A stretch of 39,807 bases of DNA, from contig CAKPDF010000012.1 of NCBI GenBank assembly GCA_934148535.1, positions 1 through 39,807 on the forward strand, read 5' to 3'. This document shows, in pieces, positions 1 to 8,972 of the stretch (its first letter is position 1; each line of letters opens with the position of its first letter). The position numbers and the translations under genes were made by a program. This DNA comes from an uncultured Bacilli bacterium. Lineage in GTDB: Bacteria > Bacillota_I > Bacilli_A > RF39 > UBA660. The notes under the pieces were generated by a model that was given only the letters and a program-made list of their open reading frames with translations, made no database searches and was not told where the DNA came from.

Positions 1-528
1 GAAAAAATAGGAATAAAAAAATATATATTAGATTTTATAGCAGTCTATGATGAGATGTTATCATCATATTTAAGTAGTCATATCTACTTGCTTGACGATA
101 TTTTAAAACAATTAAATGCAATAAAGAATAATTGGAATAAGTATATTGAAACAAAAGAAAGAAAAAAATGTAATGAAATAATAAATAAAGTACATGAATA
201 TATGGAGTATAAAGCGGTTGATCATTATTTACTAGATGAAATAACATTATTATATTTGGTAGCAACTAATCTAGGAATAGAAAAAACTTTATTAAAATAT
301 GATAGTATATCAGAAGAACATTATCAAGGAATAATAGAAGAGTTAAGTTATGAATTAGATGTATCTAAATTAAGTTTTAATGATAGGTTAAATTATAACA
401 ATATAAAAAAAATAATACTAGATATTTTAAAAGACACACAATCCATTAATCAAACACCAGAAGCAAAAACAAATAATCATAAAAAATGTGAAGTAATAAA
501 ACTAGTAAAAAGTAAACAAAGAGATTAG
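1..528 (+). CDS. hypothetical protein, 5' end cut by window edge
   Basis: The reading frame is open from base 1, so the gene probably begins outside the window; the first internal ATG is at 55 and has no clear Shine-Dalgarno sequence before it. The visible 175 codons give a charged, Lys/Glu/Asn-rich, mainly helical-looking protein with no signal peptide or membrane segment. No family is recognised. The C-terminal 30 residues are low-complexity and basic. A hairpin terminator overlaps the stop codon, so this is the last gene of its transcript. Confidence 0.6.
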   Translation, partial: EKIGIKKYILDFIAVYDEMLSSYLSSHIYLLDDILKQLNAIKNNWNKYIETKERKKCNEIINKVHEYMEYKAVDHYLLDEITLLYLVATNLGIEKTLLKYDSISEEHYQGIIEELSYELDVSKLSFNDRLNYNNIKKIILDILKDTQSINQTPEAKTNNHKKCEVIKLVKSKQRD

Positions 529-547
529 AAGTATCCCTTTGTTTTTT
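514..547 (+). terminator. rho-independent terminator
   Basis: An 8-bp stem AAACAAAG / CTTTGTTT with a 15-nt loop is followed by a T run. It overlaps the end of the first CDS. Confidence 0.75.
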
Positions 548-832
548 TGACCTCGTGAAGTAATTTATTTAGAGCCTATCCTATAGTCTCTAAATTAAAA
601 GTTTTATGTTGAAATATATACACTGAGATTATTAATCATTATATTACACAATATTACTTATAAAATGTAAAATTTTTTATATAAACTATGAATAAATAAG
701 TATAAATGATATAATTATTTTAGAAAAATCTATGGAAACTTTTATAGCTTTTTAATCATAGATAATTATAATGATATATATATAAAATATTAAAAATAAA
801 CTAGTTAAATGAAATCAAATAAAGGAATGTGA
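529..832. other. intergenic region, no gene seen
   Basis: About 300 bases of very AT-rich DNA. It holds one unexplained hairpin, TTTAGAG (568-574) / CTCTAAA (588-594), without a T tail, and a TATAAT at 710-715 without a convincing -35. No ORF with a ribosome binding site was found on either strand. Confidence 0.5.
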
Positions 833-1387
833 TTGAAAATGAGTAAGTTTGTAAAGGTAATGTTCGGAACAACAAGTGGAGCAAAAAGTGATTTTAAATA
901 TAAAATTGATGAGGTAAATATAAGTAATAATTGGAATCCTACTGCTGAGAGTGGAAAAGACTTTGGAGGGTTCAATTATTGCAGCGAAGAATGTATATTA
1001 AGATGGTTACATCGTGGAGATACAATATATGATGTTGAAGTACCAAAAGATGCAGAAAATGTAAAAATAGAAGGTGCAACAACAATATATAGAACTAATA
1101 AAATAATTATTAAAAATCCAAGAAAAGTAGATGATGATTTAGCACTACACTTCTATAATATTTCTAATATTCCTGAAAAATCATACTACAAAGCTTTAGG
1201 GGTAGTAGCAATAATGGGTTATGAAAAAACTGCCCGTGCTATACTTAGAGATAAAGTAAATGAAAGTAATATTGATGAAGTTTTAGAAGAGTGGAATGAT
1301 TTTATTTCACACGGTAATAAGAACGACAGAAAAAATGTAAATAATCTTGTTAAAGAAATAGAAAATTATTTATACAAATTGAAATAA
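833..1387 (+). CDS. hypothetical protein, soluble
   Basis: A 184-residue protein if translation starts at TTG 833, which sits 6 nt after AAAGGA; an in-frame ATG at 839 would give 182 residues at a longer spacing of 12 nt. It has no signal peptide or membrane segment. An early CxxxC-like pair lies around residues 50-54 (YCSEECILRW), and the middle has a beta-rich stretch about acquiring names such as VEVPKDAENVKIEG that occurs in small accessory proteins. No function is assigned. It stands alone between two long gaps, which suggests an accessory gene. Confidence 0.65.
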   Translation: MKMSKFVKVMFGTTSGAKSDFKYKIDEVNISNNWNPTAESGKDFGGFNYCSEECILRWLHRGDTIYDVEVPKDAENVKIEGATTIYRTNKIIIKNPRKVDDDLALHFYNISNIPEKSYYKALGVVAIMGYEKTARAILRDKVNESNIDEVLEEWNDFISHGNKNDRKNVNNLVKEIENYLYKLK

Positions 1388-1431
1388 TACAGATTGTTGA
1401 CAAAGAGGTGAATAATCATTAATTAAATAGT

Positions 1432-1460
1432 TTGACATAGAAAAAATATTGTTATATATA
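1432..1460 (+). promoter_or_regulatory. probable sigma-A promoter in the 1388-1745 gap
   Basis: TTGACA (1432-1437) is followed after 17 nt by TATATA (1455-1460), with an overlapping TATAAT two bases later. The -35 is a perfect match. The 358-bp gap it lies in has no supported ORF before the gene at 1746; a terminator-like hairpin follows at 1633-1676. Confidence 0.6.
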
Positions 1461-1632
1461 ATTAAATTTATGTTATAATCCAGAATTAAATATGATATAT
1501 TTGAAAGTATTATTTAGCACTGATTGCGATATATTTTTCTAAAATTAAAAAAATTTAAAAATAACCTAATTTAAAAAAATAATACATTTTATAATAGCAA
1601 TTTAAAAAAATAACTAAAATTACAATAAAGGT

Positions 1633-1676
1633 AAGGGAAAAATAGCTTCAATATTAAAGAATGCTATTCCTTTTTT
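1633..1676 (+). terminator. terminator-like hairpin upstream of 1746
   Basis: Stem AATAGC / GCTATT, then a 3-nt bulge and GGG/CCT-type pairing, followed by TTTTTT. It ends any transcript started at 1432 before the gene at 1746, or acts as an attenuator. Confidence 0.55.
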
Positions 1677-1745
1677 GCTTAATTTTAAAAATTGCCAATT
1701 TGCTTATCCTTATCAAAAATGATATATTCACTTTGAGGTGAAAAA

Positions 1746-2090
1746 ATGGAGAACATTTATTATAAAGAATTATTTAGAAAACATAAATATCAAATGATAG
1801 AGGAGGAAAGATGCTTTAAGTATCTTATTGAAACAAATAAGGTGTTATTTACAAAGTTTCTTATTAGAAAATTAAAATTAAGTATAAAGCCCAAAAATAC
1901 AGATATGATACTAGGAGAAAAAGTAACAGGAAAAGAACAATTTCAGATAGATATTATTTTAAATAGAAATAAACATAAACTAACTAAACCATATAATGGA
2001 GACTATAGCATTATAAAAGTAGCCCTTATTTCTAAAAATAAAATTCCAAATAAAAATAAATATGAACTAGTTTTAAATTTTAATTTATAA
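1746..2090 (+). CDS. short protein resembling an Rpn-type PD-(D/E)XK nuclease fragment
   Basis: A 114-residue soluble protein with a good Shine-Dalgarno (GAGGTGAAAAAATG). Residues about 30-75 (a hydrophobic helix, then GKEQFQIDIILN) recall the segment of Rpn/PD-(D/E)XK nuclease-family proteins where the catalytic Asp lies; the longer protein at 22913 has a comparable stretch (GKEKFKQTDLIAKG). Rpn proteins are normally about 250-320 residues, and here the part that should carry the following Glu and Lys is absent, so if the match is right this is a truncated remnant. The similarity is weak and judged by eye; it may be an unrelated small protein. Confidence 0.45.
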   Translation: MENIYYKELFRKHKYQMIEEERCFKYLIETNKVLFTKFLIRKLKLSIKPKNTDMILGEKVTGKEQFQIDIILNRNKHKLTKPYNGDYSIIKVALISKNKIPNKNKYELVLNFNL

Positions 2091-2115
2091 TTAGTAAATA
2101 AATAGAAGAAAGTTA

Positions 2116-2144
2116 TTGTTATATTAAAAGAGAAATGTTATAAT
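2116..2144 (+). promoter_or_regulatory. pyrH promoter
   Basis: TTGTTA (2116-2121), a 17-nt spacer and TATAAT (2139-2144) with a TGn extension. It lies about 20 bases before the pyrH start codon. Confidence 0.65.
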
Positions 2145-2165
2145 TTTATAGAAAGTAGGTGTCTA

Positions 2166-2867
2166 ATGAAATATAACAGAGTATTATTAAAAATAAGTGG
2201 AGAATCATTTAAAGGTAAAAAGGAATATGGAATAGATTTTGAAAAAGTATTAGAATATGCTAAAGTTATAAAAGAATGTAGAAGTAAAAATATTGAAGTA
2301 GCAGTAGTAATTGGTGGTGGCAATATTTGGCGAGGAAGAGATAATCAAATGATGAATAGTTGTGCTTCAGATGATATAGGAATGCTTGCAACAGTTATGA
2401 ATGCTATATCTTTAAAAGAAGCATTATTGCAATTAGGAGAAAGAGCAGAAGTATTAACATCAGTTCAAATGGATAAAATAGCAACATTTTATAACAGAGA
2501 AACAGCTTTAAATTTGCTTAATCATAATGTAATAACAATATTTGCATCAGGCATAGCAAATCCTTGCTTTTCAACTGATACAACAGCAGCTTTAAGAGCA
2601 ATAGAAATAAATGCCGATATAATATTAAAATCAACTAATGTAGATGGTGTATATGATAGCGATCCAAAAAAGAATAAAGAAGCAGTAAAGTTAAATAATA
2701 TAACATACCATAGTATAATAGAAAATAATCTAAATGTAATAGATTTAACCGCTGCTTCATTATGCCTAGAACATAATGTACCAATGCTAATTTTTAATGG
2801 AACAAATCCCTATAACATTATCAATGCCATAGAAAAAGAAAATATAGGAACATTTTTAAATAATTAA
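2166..2867 (+). CDS. pyrH: UMP kinase
   Basis: A 233-residue cytoplasmic enzyme that phosphorylates UMP to UDP with ATP in pyrimidine nucleotide synthesis. The amino-acid-kinase fold shows in order: N-terminal LLKISGES (phosphate binding), VVIGGGNIWRG near residues 48-58, the UMP-contact region DDIGMLATVMNA, SGIANPCFSTDTTAALRA, and VDGVYDSDPKKN. Length and motifs are those of bacterial hexameric PyrH. The start ATG has AGGTG upstream. It is followed 10 nt later by pta, a less usual partner than frr or tsf. Confidence 0.95.
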   Translation: MKYNRVLLKISGESFKGKKEYGIDFEKVLEYAKVIKECRSKNIEVAVVIGGGNIWRGRDNQMMNSCASDDIGMLATVMNAISLKEALLQLGERAEVLTSVQMDKIATFYNRETALNLLNHNVITIFASGIANPCFSTDTTAALRAIEINADIILKSTNVDGVYDSDPKKNKEAVKLNNITYHSIIENNLNVIDLTAASLCLEHNVPMLIFNGTNPYNIINAIEKENIGTFLNN

Positions 2868-2877
2868 GGAGGCAATT

Positions 2878-3867
2878 ATGAATATAATTGATAGATTGAA
2901 ACAAAGAGCAAAAGAAAATAAAAAAACAATAGTATTACCAGAAACTATGGATATAAGAGTATTAGAAGCAGCAGAAATAGTATTAAAAGAGGAAATTGCA
3001 AATATAATTTTAGTTGGAGATCCTCGAAAAATAAAGGAGCAGAATCCAAATTTAAATCTAGATAATGCTAGAATAATAAATCCTAATACTGATGAATTAA
3101 CAGAAAAATTTATTAATGATTTATACGAATTAAGAAAAGAAAAAGGACTAACCAAAGAACAAGCCAAAGAATTATTATTAACAGATAATATGTATTATGC
3201 ATGTATGTTAGTAAAAGAAGGATTAGCAGATGGAGCAGTATCAGGAGCCTGTCATTCAACTGCAAACACTCTAAGGCCAGCATTACAAATTTTAAAAACA
3301 AAGAAGGATGTAGATTTAGTATCAGCATTCTTTCTAATGGTAGTACCAAATTGTGAATATGGAAGTAATGGCACATTCATATTTGCTGATTCTGGTTTAG
3401 TTCAAAATCCTAATCCCGAACAATTAGCAACTATAGCAAAAACATCAGCAGATAGTTTTGAATTACTAGTAGAAGTTCAACCTTTAATTGCAATGTTATC
3501 ACATTCTACTAAAGGAAGTGCTCATCATGCTGATGTAGACAAAGTAATATCTGCAACAAACATAGCTAAAGAAAAATATAAAGATTACATGATAGATGGA
3601 GAATTACAACTAGATGCGGCAATTGTACCAGAAGTAGCAAAATCAAAAGCCCCAGATTCTAAAGTTGCAGGACATGCAAATGTATTAATATTTCCTGACT
3701 TAGATGCTGGAAATATAGGATATAAATTAGTACAAAGATTAGCAAAAGCAGAAGCCTATGGCCCAATAACTCAAGGAATAGCAAAACCAGTAAATGACTT
3801 GTCAAGAGGATGCAGTAAAGAAGATATAGTAGGAGTAGTAGCAATAACAGCAGTTCAAGCAAAATAA
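2878..3867 (+). CDS. pta: phosphate acetyltransferase
   Basis: A 329-residue cytoplasmic enzyme that interconverts acetyl-CoA and acetyl phosphate, the first step of acetate formation. It starts with the family's IIDRLKQRAKENKKTIVLPE segment and carries SGACHSTANTLRPAL, PNCEYGSNGTFIFADSG and SAHHADVDKV, with the C-terminal NDLSRGCSKEDIV. The length matches the short single-domain Pta of Bacillota. A strong GGAGG precedes the ATG. The acetate kinase gene is not in the window. It is co-transcribed with pyrH. Confidence 0.95.
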   Translation: MNIIDRLKQRAKENKKTIVLPETMDIRVLEAAEIVLKEEIANIILVGDPRKIKEQNPNLNLDNARIINPNTDELTEKFINDLYELRKEKGLTKEQAKELLLTDNMYYACMLVKEGLADGAVSGACHSTANTLRPALQILKTKKDVDLVSAFFLMVVPNCEYGSNGTFIFADSGLVQNPNPEQLATIAKTSADSFELLVEVQPLIAMLSHSTKGSAHHADVDKVISATNIAKEKYKDYMIDGELQLDAAIVPEVAKSKAPDSKVAGHANVLIFPDLDAGNIGYKLVQRLAKAEAYGPITQGIAKPVNDLSRGCSKEDIVGVVAITAVQAK

Positions 3868-3879
3868 AGAAGGTAAGAT

Positions 3880-4257
3880 ATGAGTAAAGTTAGTAAAAAG
3901 AAAAAAAATAAAAAACAAAAATTAAACCTAAAAAAATATATTACTAAACAAAATATAATATACTTAATTATAGCTATTTCTGATATTTTTTTGATAATAT
4001 ATTCTGCTAGAAGAAATATGATAAACTATGTAAAAATAGAAAATAAAAAAATGTATCTAGGAGCAAAAACTAATTTAATATTTGGAAGAAATTATATATC
4101 ATTAGTAACTACATTAGTAGTATATATATATACATTACTAATAAATAAAGTTTATTTTAAAAAGAAAACAAATATTAAAAATTATATAATATTTCTAATT
4201 TTATTATTGTTACTAAACTGTCTTATCTTTTATATATTTACAAATAGAGTATATTAA
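3880..4257 (+). CDS. small membrane protein of unknown function
   Basis: A 125-residue protein 12 nt downstream of pta. The first 20 residues are strongly basic (KKKKNKKQK), then three hydrophobic segments follow at about 25-43, 72-91 and 103-121. A basic head followed by three membrane spans suggests an integral membrane protein with a cytoplasmic N-terminus. No family recognised. It ends the pyrH-pta transcript, with a terminator directly after. Confidence 0.7.
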   Translation: MSKVSKKKKNKKQKLNLKKYITKQNIIYLIIAISDIFLIIYSARRNMINYVKIENKKMYLGAKTNLIFGRNYISLVTTLVVYIYTLLINKVYFKKKTNIKNYIIFLILLLLLNCLIFYIFTNRVY

Positions 4258-4260
4258 TCT

Positions 4261-4279
4261 AAGTATTAGTATACTTTTT
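4261..4279 (+). terminator. rho-independent terminator
   Basis: Stem AAGTAT / ATACTT with loop TAGT, followed by TTTTT. It closes the pyrH-pta transcript. Confidence 0.7.
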
Positions 4280-4291
4280 GTATAAATTTAA

Positions 4292-4319
4292 CCGCTTAGC
4301 CCTATCACATCTATAGCGG
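4292..4319. other. unexplained GC-containing hairpin
   Basis: CCGCTTAG pairs with CTATAGCGG with a single bulged T, giving about 8 bp around a 12-nt loop. It lies after the terminator and before the rlmN promoter, so it belongs to neither transcript. Confidence 0.4.
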
Positions 4320-4341
4320 ATCCATTACCTAAAAATTATTA

Positions 4342-4370
4342 TTACTTTTTACTAGTAATTATGATATAAT
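4342..4370 (+). promoter_or_regulatory. rlmN operon promoter
   Basis: TTACTT (4342-4347), 17 nt, then TATAAT (4365-4370) with a TGn extension. It lies just upstream of rlmN and probably drives rlmN-prpC-prkC-rsgA-rpe. Confidence 0.6.
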
Positions 4371-4394
4371 TATCTTATTAAAGGAGTAGATATT

Positions 4395-5417
4395 ATGAGA
4401 AACTTATATGATTTAACCCAAAAGGAATTAGAAGATTACTTTTTAAGTATAAATGATAAAAAATTTAGAGCAGTTCAAGTATATGAATTTTTATATAAAA
4501 AAAGAGTAAAAAGTATAGATGATATGAAAAATATAGGAAAAAATACAATAAAGAACTTAAAAGAAAATTTCACAATGGATAGAATAAAACTATTAGTAAA
4601 ACAAGAAGATAAAGATGTAAAAAAATATCTATTTGAATTATTGGATGGTAACCTAATAGAATCAGTTTTAATGTATCATGATTATGGAATCAGTATCTGT
4701 GTATCATCCCAAGTAGGATGTAATATGGGTTGCAAATTTTGCGAATCAGGAAGATTAAAGAAAGTAAGAAATTTAGAAGCCTATGAAATAGTAGAGCAAA
4801 TTCTAATGATAGAAGAAGATATAAAAGAAAGAATATCTCATGTAGTAGTTATGGGAATTGGAGAACCATTTGATAACTATGATAATGTAATGCGTTTTGT
4901 AAAAATAATTAATAATCCTAAAGGTATCGATATAGGTTCAAGACATATCACAATATCTTCTTGTGGAGTAGTACCAGGAATAGAAAAGTTTTCTAATGCC
5001 GAAGGCCAATTAAATCTTGCTATAAGTTTACATGCTCCAAACGATGAAATTAGGAAGAAAATAATGCCTATAGCAAATGCTTATTCACTAGATAAATTAA
5101 TGAATGCAATAAAGAAGTATATAGAGAAGACTAATAGGAGAGTAACATTTGAATATATTATGTTAGATGGAGTAAATGATAGTGAGGATAATGCCAAAGA
5201 ATTAAGTAAATTATTAAAAGGACTAAATTGTTATGTTAATTTAATTCCATATAATGAAACAGAAAATATTGAGTTTAAAAGAACGAAAAATGTGCAAATA
5301 ATGAAATTTTATGATATACTTAAGAAGAATGGAATAAATGTAACTGTAAGAAAAGAATTCGGTGGAAAAGTAGACGCAGCCTGTGGACAGTTACGAGCAA
5401 ATCAATATAGGAGGTAA
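4395..5417 (+). CDS. rlmN: 23S rRNA (adenine-2503 C2) methyltransferase
   Basis: A 340-residue radical-SAM methyltransferase. The iron-sulfur ligands are C109, C113 and C116 in CNMGCKFCESG, the GEP motif follows near residue 156, and the methyl-carrying cysteine is near residue 330 in DAACGQLR. RlmN methylates C2 of A2503 in 23S rRNA and A37 in some tRNAs. The FCESGRLKKVRNL variant differs from the textbook CRFCATG form, so a Cfr/RlmN-like paralogue cannot be fully excluded, but the rlmN-prpC-prkC-rsgA-rpe order is the Bacillus one. The ATG is preceded by AAAGGAG. Confidence 0.88.
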   Translation: MRNLYDLTQKELEDYFLSINDKKFRAVQVYEFLYKKRVKSIDDMKNIGKNTIKNLKENFTMDRIKLLVKQEDKDVKKYLFELLDGNLIESVLMYHDYGISICVSSQVGCNMGCKFCESGRLKKVRNLEAYEIVEQILMIEEDIKERISHVVVMGIGEPFDNYDNVMRFVKIINNPKGIDIGSRHITISSCGVVPGIEKFSNAEGQLNLAISLHAPNDEIRKKIMPIANAYSLDKLMNAIKKYIEKTNRRVTFEYIMLDGVNDSEDNAKELSKLLKGLNCYVNLIPYNETENIEFKRTKNVQIMKFYDILKKNGINVTVRKEFGGKVDAACGQLRANQYRR

Positions 5418-5419
5418 TT

Positions 5420-6163
5420 ATGCAAACATGTTATATGACAGATACAGGAAAAGTAAGAGACCATAATGAAGACAATGTAATAATACTAAACAATGAACAT
5501 GGTGAATACATCTTAGCAGTAGCAGACGGAATGGGTGGACATAAAGCTGGAGAAGTAGCAAGTGCTATAGTAATAAATCATCTAACAGAAGAATTTTACA
5601 GATTAGAAACATTAGGTGATAAAGATACAGCAGTAGATTGGTTAAGAAATATTGTTACAGAAATGAATAATAAAATATTTGATTACACAAAAGAAAATCC
5701 AGATAGCAAAGGAATGGGAACAACCTTTGTAGTTTCTATTAAAACCCCAAATTATATTTTATATGGAAATGTTGGAGATAGTTCTGGATTTGTTATGAAA
5801 AAAGGAAAACTAACTAAAGTAACTAAAGATCATACAATGGTAAATTTCCTAGTATCAACAGGAGAATTAACAGAAGAAGAAGCAAAATTCCATCCACGAA
5901 AAAATGTTTTAATGAGAGCATTAGGAGCTAACAATCCTATTGATATAGATATATTTGATGTAGAAATGAATGTTGATAGCTTATTTCTTTGCAGTGATGG
6001 TTTAACTAATATGTTATCAGTAGAACAAATAGAAAAAGTATTAAACGATAAAGAATTAAGTGTAGAAGAATGTGTTGATAAATTAATAAAAAAAGCTAAT
6101 GCAAGAGGGGGAAATGACAATATATCTGTTGCCTATTTAAAGAAGGAAAGCGGTGATGTTTAA
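5420..6163 (+). CDS. prpC: PP2C-type serine/threonine phosphatase
   Basis: A 247-residue soluble PPM phosphatase. The metal-binding signatures are all present: RDHNEDN near the N-terminus, VADGMGGHKAGEVAS around residues 34-48, GDSSGFV, CSDGLTNML and GGNDNIS. It removes phosphate from the targets of the adjacent kinase and from the kinase itself. It starts 2 nt after rlmN, and its stop overlaps the prkC start by one base, so the pair is translationally coupled. Confidence 0.94.
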   Translation: MQTCYMTDTGKVRDHNEDNVIILNNEHGEYILAVADGMGGHKAGEVASAIVINHLTEEFYRLETLGDKDTAVDWLRNIVTEMNNKIFDYTKENPDSKGMGTTFVVSIKTPNYILYGNVGDSSGFVMKKGKLTKVTKDHTMVNFLVSTGELTEEEAKFHPRKNVLMRALGANNPIDIDIFDVEMNVDSLFLCSDGLTNMLSVEQIEKVLNDKELSVEECVDKLIKKANARGGNDNISVAYLKKESGDV

Positions 6164-8124
6164 TGTTATCAAAGGGGCAAAAAATAAATGATAGATATGA
6201 AATCATTAAATCAATTGGCGAAGGTGGAATGGCTAATGTATATTTAGCGCAAGATACTGTATTAGAAAGAAAAGTAGCAATAAAAGTATTAAGAGGAGAT
6301 TTAGCAGATAACGAAAAATTTATAAGAAGATTTCAAAGAGAAGCAAAATCGGTATCTGATTTATCACATCCAAACATTGTAGAAGTTTATGATGTTGGAG
6401 AAGAAGACGGACAACATTATATTGTAATGGAGTATATTGATGGTAAAACATTAAAACAATTATTACAAAAAAGAGGAACTCTTACTGTTCCAGAAGTAGT
6501 AGATATCATGACTCAATTAACAGATGGAATGGCTGCAGCTCATGATGCATATATAATACATCGTGATATAAAACCACAGAATATAATGATTTTAGATAAT
6601 GGAATGATTAAAATAACAGACTTTGGTATAGCAACATCTATGAATGCTACTCAATTAACTCAAACAAACTCAGTTATGGGTTCAGTTCATTATTTACCAC
6701 CAGAACAAGCAGCAGGTCAGACTGCAACAATTAAAAGTGATATATATTCATTAGGAATCTTAATGTACGAATTATTAACAGGTTCAGTACCATTTAAAGG
6801 AGATAATGCAGTAGAAATAGCACTAAAACAAATGAAAGAAAGAATACCAAGCGTAAGAAAACAAAATCCATTAATACCACAAAGTATTGAAAACATAATA
6901 ATTAAAGCAACTGCTAAGAATCCTAAAAATAGATATGACAATGTAAAAGAAATGCATGATGATATAGTACATGCATTAGATCCAGAAAAAGAAAATGAAG
7001 AAAAATATATTTATAAATATCCAGAATCTGAAACAGAAGAATTACCAATTAAAGAAACAACAGCACCTAAAAAAGAAGTAAATCCTCCAAGAGATGATGA
7101 AGAAGAAATAACTTCTCCAAGAAAAGAAAGTGCAAAAGATAAAAAGAAAATAATAATTATATCTTCAATAATTGGTGGAATATTTATTATTTTACTAGCG
7201 CTAATAATAATATTTAATGCTAGAAATAATTCTGATGTAAAAGTTCCTGATGTTACAAATAAAGAAGTAGCAGAAGCTATAAAAATATTAAAAGGTAAAG
7301 GTTTCAAATATGAAACAGAAAAAAAAGATAGTGATGAAATAAAAAAAGGCAGAGTAATAGAAACTTCTCCTAAAGCAGGATCAACAAAGAAAAAAGGAAG
7401 TACTATAAAAATTATTGAATCAACAGGTACATCAAGTTATACCCTAGAAGACTTTACAGGAGAAAACTATCATGCAATAGAAGAAAAATTAAAAAATTTA
7501 GGACTTGATGTAAAAGTTGAAAAGAAATCTGTAGAAAATTCAAGTGATTATGTAGGTAATGAAGATATAATAATAGATCAAGAACCTAAATTTAATAAAG
7601 ACGAAAAGACAAAACTAAAAAAAGGCGATAAAGTAACATTATATATTCCAGATATCGTCAGTACTTACCCAGACATGGTAAGTGAAGGTTGGACTTTATC
7701 AGATGCAGAAGCATTCGCTAAACAGTATGATATTACAATAAAAGTAAAAGATACAAACGGAAAAGTCATAAATGATTATGAAGAATATTTATCAGAGGCA
7801 ATAACTAATCAATCGAGACCAGCAGGAGATAATATTATTTCTGGAATAACTTTAACCTTAACTATAAATGTTGATACTCAAACATATTCTTTAACTGCAA
7901 ATTATTATTTGCAAAAAGCAGATGGAACTAAAACTACTGAAGCAATTAAAAGTTCTAGTGTAATAAAAGATAAATTAAAAAATGGAGAAAAAGTTAGTTA
8001 TGCTTGTGAAAGTATAGGAGGATATTCAGCAATATCAACATCATCAAATGAATATACAATTAATGGAAAAAATTTAGTAATAAATTGCTATTATACAAAA
8101 AATGATTCAACAGGAACAAATTAG
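6163..8124 (+). CDS. prkC: PASTA-domain serine/threonine kinase
   Basis: A 653-residue membrane kinase. The cytoplasmic kinase domain spans about residues 10-275, with IGEGGMANVY, K41 in VAIK, the HRDIKPQN catalytic loop (D135) and DFG at 153-155. A charged linker leads to a membrane segment at about 330-352. Outside the cell are three PASTA-like repeats (about 358-425, 428-500 and 502-572) that in this family sense muropeptides or lipid II. The last ~75 residues form an extra domain with a Cys pair and aromatic-rich strands (NYYLQKADG, INCYYT), an unusual tail. In spore formers PrkC also takes part in germination. Confidence 0.94.
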   Translation: MLSKGQKINDRYEIIKSIGEGGMANVYLAQDTVLERKVAIKVLRGDLADNEKFIRRFQREAKSVSDLSHPNIVEVYDVGEEDGQHYIVMEYIDGKTLKQLLQKRGTLTVPEVVDIMTQLTDGMAAAHDAYIIHRDIKPQNIMILDNGMIKITDFGIATSMNATQLTQTNSVMGSVHYLPPEQAAGQTATIKSDIYSLGILMYELLTGSVPFKGDNAVEIALKQMKERIPSVRKQNPLIPQSIENIIIKATAKNPKNRYDNVKEMHDDIVHALDPEKENEEKYIYKYPESETEELPIKETTAPKKEVNPPRDDEEEITSPRKESAKDKKKIIIISSIIGGIFIILLALIIIFNARNNSDVKVPDVTNKEVAEAIKILKGKGFKYETEKKDSDEIKKGRVIETSPKAGSTKKKGSTIKIIESTGTSSYTLEDFTGENYHAIEEKLKNLGLDVKVEKKSVENSSDYVGNEDIIIDQEPKFNKDEKTKLKKGDKVTLYIPDIVSTYPDMVSEGWTLSDAEAFAKQYDITIKVKDTNGKVINDYEEYLSEAITNQSRPAGDNIISGITLTLTINVDTQTYSLTANYYLQKADGTKTTEAIKSSSVIKDKLKNGEKVSYACESIGGYSAISTSSNEYTINGKNLVINCYYTKNDSTGTN

Positions 8125-8132
8125 GGGGATAT

Positions 8133-8972
8133 ATGGAAGGACTAATTATCAAAAATATAAGTAATGATTATGTAGTAAAAACTAAAGATAATGTTTATAC
8201 CTGCAAAGCAAGGGGAAAGTTTAGAAATCAAAATATTTCCCCTCTTGTAGGAGATATAGTAGACATAGATGAAAAAAATAATTATATATTAAAAATTCAT
8301 AAAAGAAAAAATAAACTAATAAGACCAAATGTATCTAACATTGATAATGCACTAATAGTAACAAGTGTAAAAGAACCAAACTTAGATACATTTCTTTTAG
8401 ATAAACTACTAACAATAGTGTCATTTAATAATATTAAACCTATAATATGCTTTACTAAATTAGATTTATTAAATGAAAAAGAAGCAAAAGAAATAGAAGA
8501 TTATATAAATTATTATAAAAAAGTCGGTTACACAGTGTTAAGAAATGATAAACTAGATGAATTTAAAGATGTATTTAAAAATAAATTGACCGTATTTACA
8601 GGACAATCTGGTGCTGGAAAAAGTAGTTTATTAAACAAATTAGATATAAATTTAAATTTAAAAACTAATGAAATATCATATGCCTTAGGAAGAGGAAAAC
8701 ATACAACAAGGCATACAGAACTATATGAAATAATGGGTGGATATCTAGTAGACACTCCAGGATTTTCTCAAGTTGATTTTCATGATATGACCAAAACTGA
8801 TATAAGAGATAATATGAATGAAATGTTTGACAATTTAGATAAGTGTAAATATAGAGATTGCTTACACATTAAAGAAGATGGTTGTAAAGTAAAAGAAAAA
8901 GTAAATTCAAATGAAATACTGCCATCTAGATATCAGAATTATAAAATTTTTATTGAAAGGTGTGAAAAATAA
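8133..8972 (+). CDS. rsgA: small-ribosomal-subunit biogenesis GTPase
   Basis: A 279-residue circularly permuted GTPase that assists maturation of the 30S subunit. The N-terminal OB fold (residues 1-65) is followed by the permuted G domain: TKLD (G4), then the P-loop GQSGAGKSSLLNKL near 157-170, HTTRHT and DTPGF (G3). The zinc-binding tail is present, with C, C, H and C in KCKYRDCLHIKEDGCKVKE. A GGGGG-type Shine-Dalgarno lies 9 nt after prkC, and the stop overlaps the rpe start. Confidence 0.95.
   Translation: MEGLIIKNISNDYVVKTKDNVYTCKARGKFRNQNISPLVGDIVDIDEKNNYILKIHKRKNKLIRPNVSNIDNALIVTSVKEPNLDTFLLDKLLTIVSFNNIKPIICFTKLDLLNEKEAKEIEDYINYYKKVGYTVLRNDKLDEFKDVFKNKLTVFTGQSGAGKSSLLNKLDINLNLKTNEISYALGRGKHTTRHTELYEIMGGYLVDTPGFSQVDFHDMTKTDIRDNMNEMFDNLDKCKYRDCLHIKEDGCKVKEKVNSNEILPSRYQNYKIFIERCEK

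Noticed and set aside
704..720. TATAAT at 710-715 as promoter of the 833 gene
   Set aside because: No plausible -35 at the right distance; TATAAT occurs often by chance in DNA this AT-rich.
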